NCBI RefSeq assembly: GCF_027484705.1
Contig: NZ_JAIXSL010000011.1
Location: 1-64,000 of the forward strand
DNA: 64,000 nt
From: Flavobacterium sp.
Lineage (GTDB): Bacteria; Bacteroidota; Bacteroidia; Flavobacteriales; Flavobacteriaceae
Direction: 5' to 3'
The position numbers and the translations under genes were made by a program. The first letter of the stretch is position 1. Every line of letters starts with the position of its first letter. The notes under the pieces were generated by a model. The model worked only from the letters and a program-made list of their open reading frames with translations. It did no database searches and was not told the origin of the DNA. This document shows positions 61,210-64,000 of the stretch, piece after piece.

Positions 61210-63807
61210 TTATTCTTTGATTATTTTGATGGTTTTTTCCTCGTTTTTGGCTTTTACTTTCACAAAATAAATGCCTTTGGAAAGTAACGATAAATCGACA
61301 GTGGTTTCAAACGCCTCGATGCTTTTCGTCAAAACAGTTTGTCCTAAAACCGAAGTGATGGTCATCGAATCCATCTCAGAATCATTGGTCATATGGAATA
61401 GGTTTTTTACCGGATTCGGATACGAAGTGAATTTATCAAAGGCAAAACCTTTTGTGGTTAACGTATTTACGAATTGTGTCGTGCAGGTATTGGTGACAAT
61501 CGCCGGATTGAAATCAAAGAAGATGTCAGCGGTATTCGGGATGATGTCGCCAAGCGCAAAACCTGGTTTTGGTTTCACCTGGAATACGATATAACCATGA
61601 CCGATATTTGTGTCTGCTACCGATGGCGGCAATTCAATGCCGTTGAATTTCCAGGTCAGGCTAGAACCGACTCTTTCTAAAATGTAAGGATGACTTGATT
61701 TCACCATTCTTACGCTGGTTTCATCGAGTTTGTTGTCAAGAACATCATTGACCCGGATGTTGATCGCTTCAGCAGTTCCGGTATTTTCAAAACGGATGGT
61801 GTAAGTCAGGTAATCGTTCGCAGTAAAGGTTGAAAAAAGCACTTTTCCACCACGGCTTTCCGTTTTGTCATTCGGATCATAAGAGCCGACAATGGTTTGT
61901 GAATAGCTGCTGTTATTATTGACCGTATTGATGTCGCCTACAGGAATACTAATCGAAACACTGTTGGTCAGTATATTGCCGATAGTCACAATCGGAATCA
62001 CGGGAACCTGCATGTTGACGGTAAAACTTCTCGATTCGTTAGGAAGCAGGTTGGTAAAATTATAGGTAAAACCTGTCGCATTCGAAACCGTTCCGGCTTG
62101 TGAAACCGATATAATGGAAACTAAATTGTCTTTAGTGAAAGTCACAGTTCCAGATGGTATAGCGACATTTCCGGCGTTGCGATAAGTGACATAATTGAAA
62201 TAAGTAAAACCAGGTCTTGGCGAAACACCATAAGGATAAATCACAATTTCAAGGTCTTTGAACGGCGTCACGGTTACGGCAAAATAATAAGTCGTGATGC
62301 CAGAACCATTGGCTACAGTAATGTTGTTATAAGTGGCATTAGTGACTGTGTATTGTCCTGCATTGGCCGGATTTACGGTATAACTCAAATCATAAGAAGT
62401 AGCCGGATTGCTTTCATATAAGTAATATTCGCCATTGGAAGCAACGTTGTTCACGATGCCGTTGTTGTTAATTTCATAATGATACTCGCCTAACGGGAAG
62501 TTCTGCTCAGAAGCATCTTTGATGCCGTTGCTGTTGGCATCAAGGAACGCCACCAATCGGATGCCGTCGGACACATTCAAAGTTGAAGTTGCCGCCGCTA
62601 CTGCAGTCACCGTTCCGACACCTGAACCAGTTCCGGTCGCGGTGATTGATTTGTATACATAACCTGCATTGATGTCATTTTGCGTCAGCGGATAAGTGGC
62701 TGAGAAAGTCGTAGTATCGGTAGCTCCGGCTGCCAAGTTAATCGGATCGCCTGTAACGTTTAGCCCAAGGCTGCCAACAATAACGTCCGTCAGATTACAT
62801 GAACTAAGGTTCTTGACGCTGATATCGTAATTGATGATGTCGCCTACATTAGTAATGCCATCAGAATTAAAATCTACATAATTCGCCGTCAGTGTCGTAC
62901 TCAGATAGCCGACTTCAATCTGTAATGGAGGAGAAAAACAACCACTACCGTTCGCTACGTTGAGCGTGTATTTTCCTGGAGCAATTCCGGTCAGTGTAGT
63001 CACGACACCACTACCGGTCTTAATAATGTTTCCATTGCTGTATATATTCCATGTGCCTACCGCAGGTAATCCTGATAATTGTATGGTTGCCGCGGCGCTA
63101 AAACAAGACGGTTGCGTGATATTGGCTACAGGCGTACTTACCGAACAGCCGATACTGACTGCAGCGAAACCAGTAGCGCAATTGCCAGGGTTGGCATTTT
63201 CACAGACGAAATAGTTGATCGTATAAGTGCCTGCAGGTGCCGGCCCATTGGAAAAGACGACACTGCCATTTTCATTGATTGAAAGATAATTGCTCGTAGA
63301 GGAAACCTGCGTAATGGAAACCTGCGACAAAGTCAGCGGCAAATCATTCAGCGTGTCGTTCGCTAAAATGTCCTGAATCACCACTACCGCAGCGGAACCA
63401 TTCGGCGTATTGGTGTAATCCTTTACGGTACGAATCTGGTTCGGAACCACGTTCACATAAATGTCGGCTTCAGTGCAATTGAAGGGACTACCGATTTCAC
63501 AGATCTGATAGCCTAAGTAATAACTGCCAATAGGAGCAGGGCCGTTGAACACCAAAGATCCTGTAGCTGTATTGATCGAAAAATAACTACTCGTAGAAGA
63601 AATCTGTGAAATCGAAACCTGAGAAATAGTCAGCGGAAAGCCGTTGAGGCTGTCATTGCTTAAAAGGTCCTGAATGACTACAGTGGAGCCATTGCTGTTG
63701 ATTACTGAACCGATGTCAGTATTTGCGACGATTTGGGAAAAGACAGCATTGCTGAAAAATCCGGAAATGAGCAAGAGAAATCCTAAAAACAAGTAATTTT
63801 TTTTCAT
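61210..63807 (-). CDS. Large T9SS surface protein, array member 1
   Basis: 865 residues. Signal peptide ending at AVFSQ; two ND-LNG modules of about 95 residues (about 26-120 and 121-218) with CEIGSPFNC and CENANPGNC; one SprB-like module (about 219-300; TQPSCFSAAATIQLSGLPAVGTW); then the SdrD-like (FLDANSNGIKDASEQNF), PRPGF and DPNDK modules shared with members 2-4. The sorting domain, however, is like that of member 5 (YPNPVKNLFHMTN ... KTIKIIKE), so this protein is a mosaic. It is the first gene of the array, with a -7 element at 63827. Confidence 0.83.
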   Translation of the reverse strand: MKKNYLFLGFLLLISGFFSNAVFSQIVANTDIGSVINSNGSTVVIQDLLSNDSLNGFPLTISQVSISQISSTSSYFSINTATGSLVFNGPAPIGSYYLGYQICEIGSPFNCTEADIYVNVVPNQIRTVKDYTNTPNGSAAVVVIQDILANDTLNDLPLTLSQVSITQVSSTSNYLSINENGSVVFSNGPAPAGTYTINYFVCENANPGNCATGFAAVSIGCSVSTPVANITQPSCFSAAATIQLSGLPAVGTWNIYSNGNIIKTGSGVVTTLTGIAPGKYTLNVANGSGCFSPPLQIEVGYLSTTLTANYVDFNSDGITNVGDIINYDISVKNLSSCNLTDVIVGSLGLNVTGDPINLAAGATDTTTFSATYPLTQNDINAGYVYKSITATGTGSGVGTVTAVAAATSTLNVSDGIRLVAFLDANSNGIKDASEQNFPLGEYHYEINNNGIVNNVASNGEYYLYESNPATSYDLSYTVNPANAGQYTVTNATYNNITVANGSGITTYYFAVTVTPFKDLEIVIYPYGVSPRPGFTYFNYVTYRNAGNVAIPSGTVTFTKDNLVSIISVSQAGTVSNATGFTYNFTNLLPNESRSFTVNMQVPVIPIVTIGNILTNSVSISIPVGDINTVNNNSSYSQTIVGSYDPNDKTESRGGKVLFSTFTANDYLTYTIRFENTGTAEAINIRVNDVLDNKLDETSVRMVKSSHPYILERVGSSLTWKFNGIELPPSVADTNIGHGYIVFQVKPKPGFALGDIIPNTADIFFDFNPAIVTNTCTTQFVNTLTTKGFAFDKFTSYPNPVKNLFHMTNDSEMDSMTITSVLGQTVLTKSIEAFETTVDLSLLSKGIYFVKVKAKNEEKTIKIIKE

Positions 63808-63826
63808 GGCCTAAGAGTTTAATTCT

Positions 63827-63834
63827 CAAATGTA
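63827..63834 (-). promoter_or_regulatory. -7 element of the cargo array
   Basis: TACATTTG on the minus strand fits TAnnTTTG, 20 bp before the start of array member 1. The -33 region has no clear TTTG. Confidence 0.5.
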
Positions 63835-63908
63835 TGAAAAAGACTTTACAGTAAGATTGAATATTTGCTGTCAATTAGAATTTGACGGTTTCGGATTAGA
63901 ATTCGCAA

Positions 63909-64000
63909 TTATTTCAGATAAAGACAATGATTATAGTAATCAATAATCGCTTTTCCTTCCAATAGTACGTCCGCGCCGATAATGCCCTGAACAGGTTTCG
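63909..64000 (-). CDS. Retropepsin-like aspartyl protease, C-terminal end (partial)
   Basis: The last 29 codons of a gene that runs off the right edge. They read KPVQGIIGADVLLEGKAII followed by DYYNHCLYLK and a stop. The GIIGADVL line matches the conserved end of clan AA (retropepsin-like) aspartyl proteases, where it follows the second beta-strand layer; the catalytic Asp-Thr-Gly would lie outside the window. Same strand as the cargo array, 101 bp upstream of it. Confidence 0.65.
   Translation of the reverse strand, partial: KPVQGIIGADVLLEGKAIIDYYNHCLYLK

Overview
The window looks like a chromosomal segment of a member of the Flavobacteriaceae, most likely Flavobacterium or a close relative. 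The evidence is several secreted proteins with type IX secretion (T9SS) C-terminal sorting domains, promoters of the Bacteroidetes form TTTG-N19-TAnnTTTG, a shortened NuoG, GC-rich dispersed intergenic repeats in otherwise AT-rich gaps, and weak or absent Shine-Dalgarno sequences. Genes are dense and I see no rRNA, tRNA or CRISPR array.

Layout. 1-390: a small secreted protein and its terminator. 388-10883: a beta-1,4-galactan/galactose locus. A divergent GntR-type regulator faces galM, two GH53 endo-galactanases, a GH2 beta-galactosidase, galK, galT and a sodium:sugar symporter, mostly with overlapping or near-abutting ends. Polymer would be cut outside the cell, galactose released, imported by the symporter and fed into the Leloir pathway. 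10887-12577: a Y-family polymerase (UmuC) followed by UmuD, in the reverse of the classical order. 12708-14976: a T9SS cargo protein and an LpxR-like lipid A deacylase. 15070-28753: a complete 14-subunit NADH:quinone oxidoreductase operon (nuoA to nuoN, minus strand) with its own promoter and terminator, interrupted between nuoH and nuoI by an ORF6N-domain gene. 29002-32808: a cold-shock protein, a T9SS protein with beta-propeller-like repeats, and aspS. 33119-33436: a MORN/YwqK-like secreted protein. 33541-40141: a tetR-tolC-adaptor-RND efflux operon with a clear candidate operator over the tetR promoter. 40323-42400: a polyprenyl synthetase operon with two unassigned genes. 42384-47339: an outer-membrane barrel-like protein, then sucA and sucB of 2-oxoglutarate dehydrogenase. 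47536-48744: an MFS transporter. 48805-63807: five head-to-tail, related, very large T9SS cargo proteins. 63909-64000: the C-terminal end of a retropepsin-like aspartyl protease that runs off the right edge.

The least ordinary parts are the tandem array of five mosaic surface proteins (about 15 kb), the ORF6N gene inside the respiratory complex I operon, the two families of GC-rich hairpin repeats lying in intergenic gaps, the sucA-sucB gap where such repeats sit beside a 14-bp duplication of the sucB start, and the reversed umuC-umuD pair. None is proved to be a new system. The array and the repeat/ORF6N association are the best leads.
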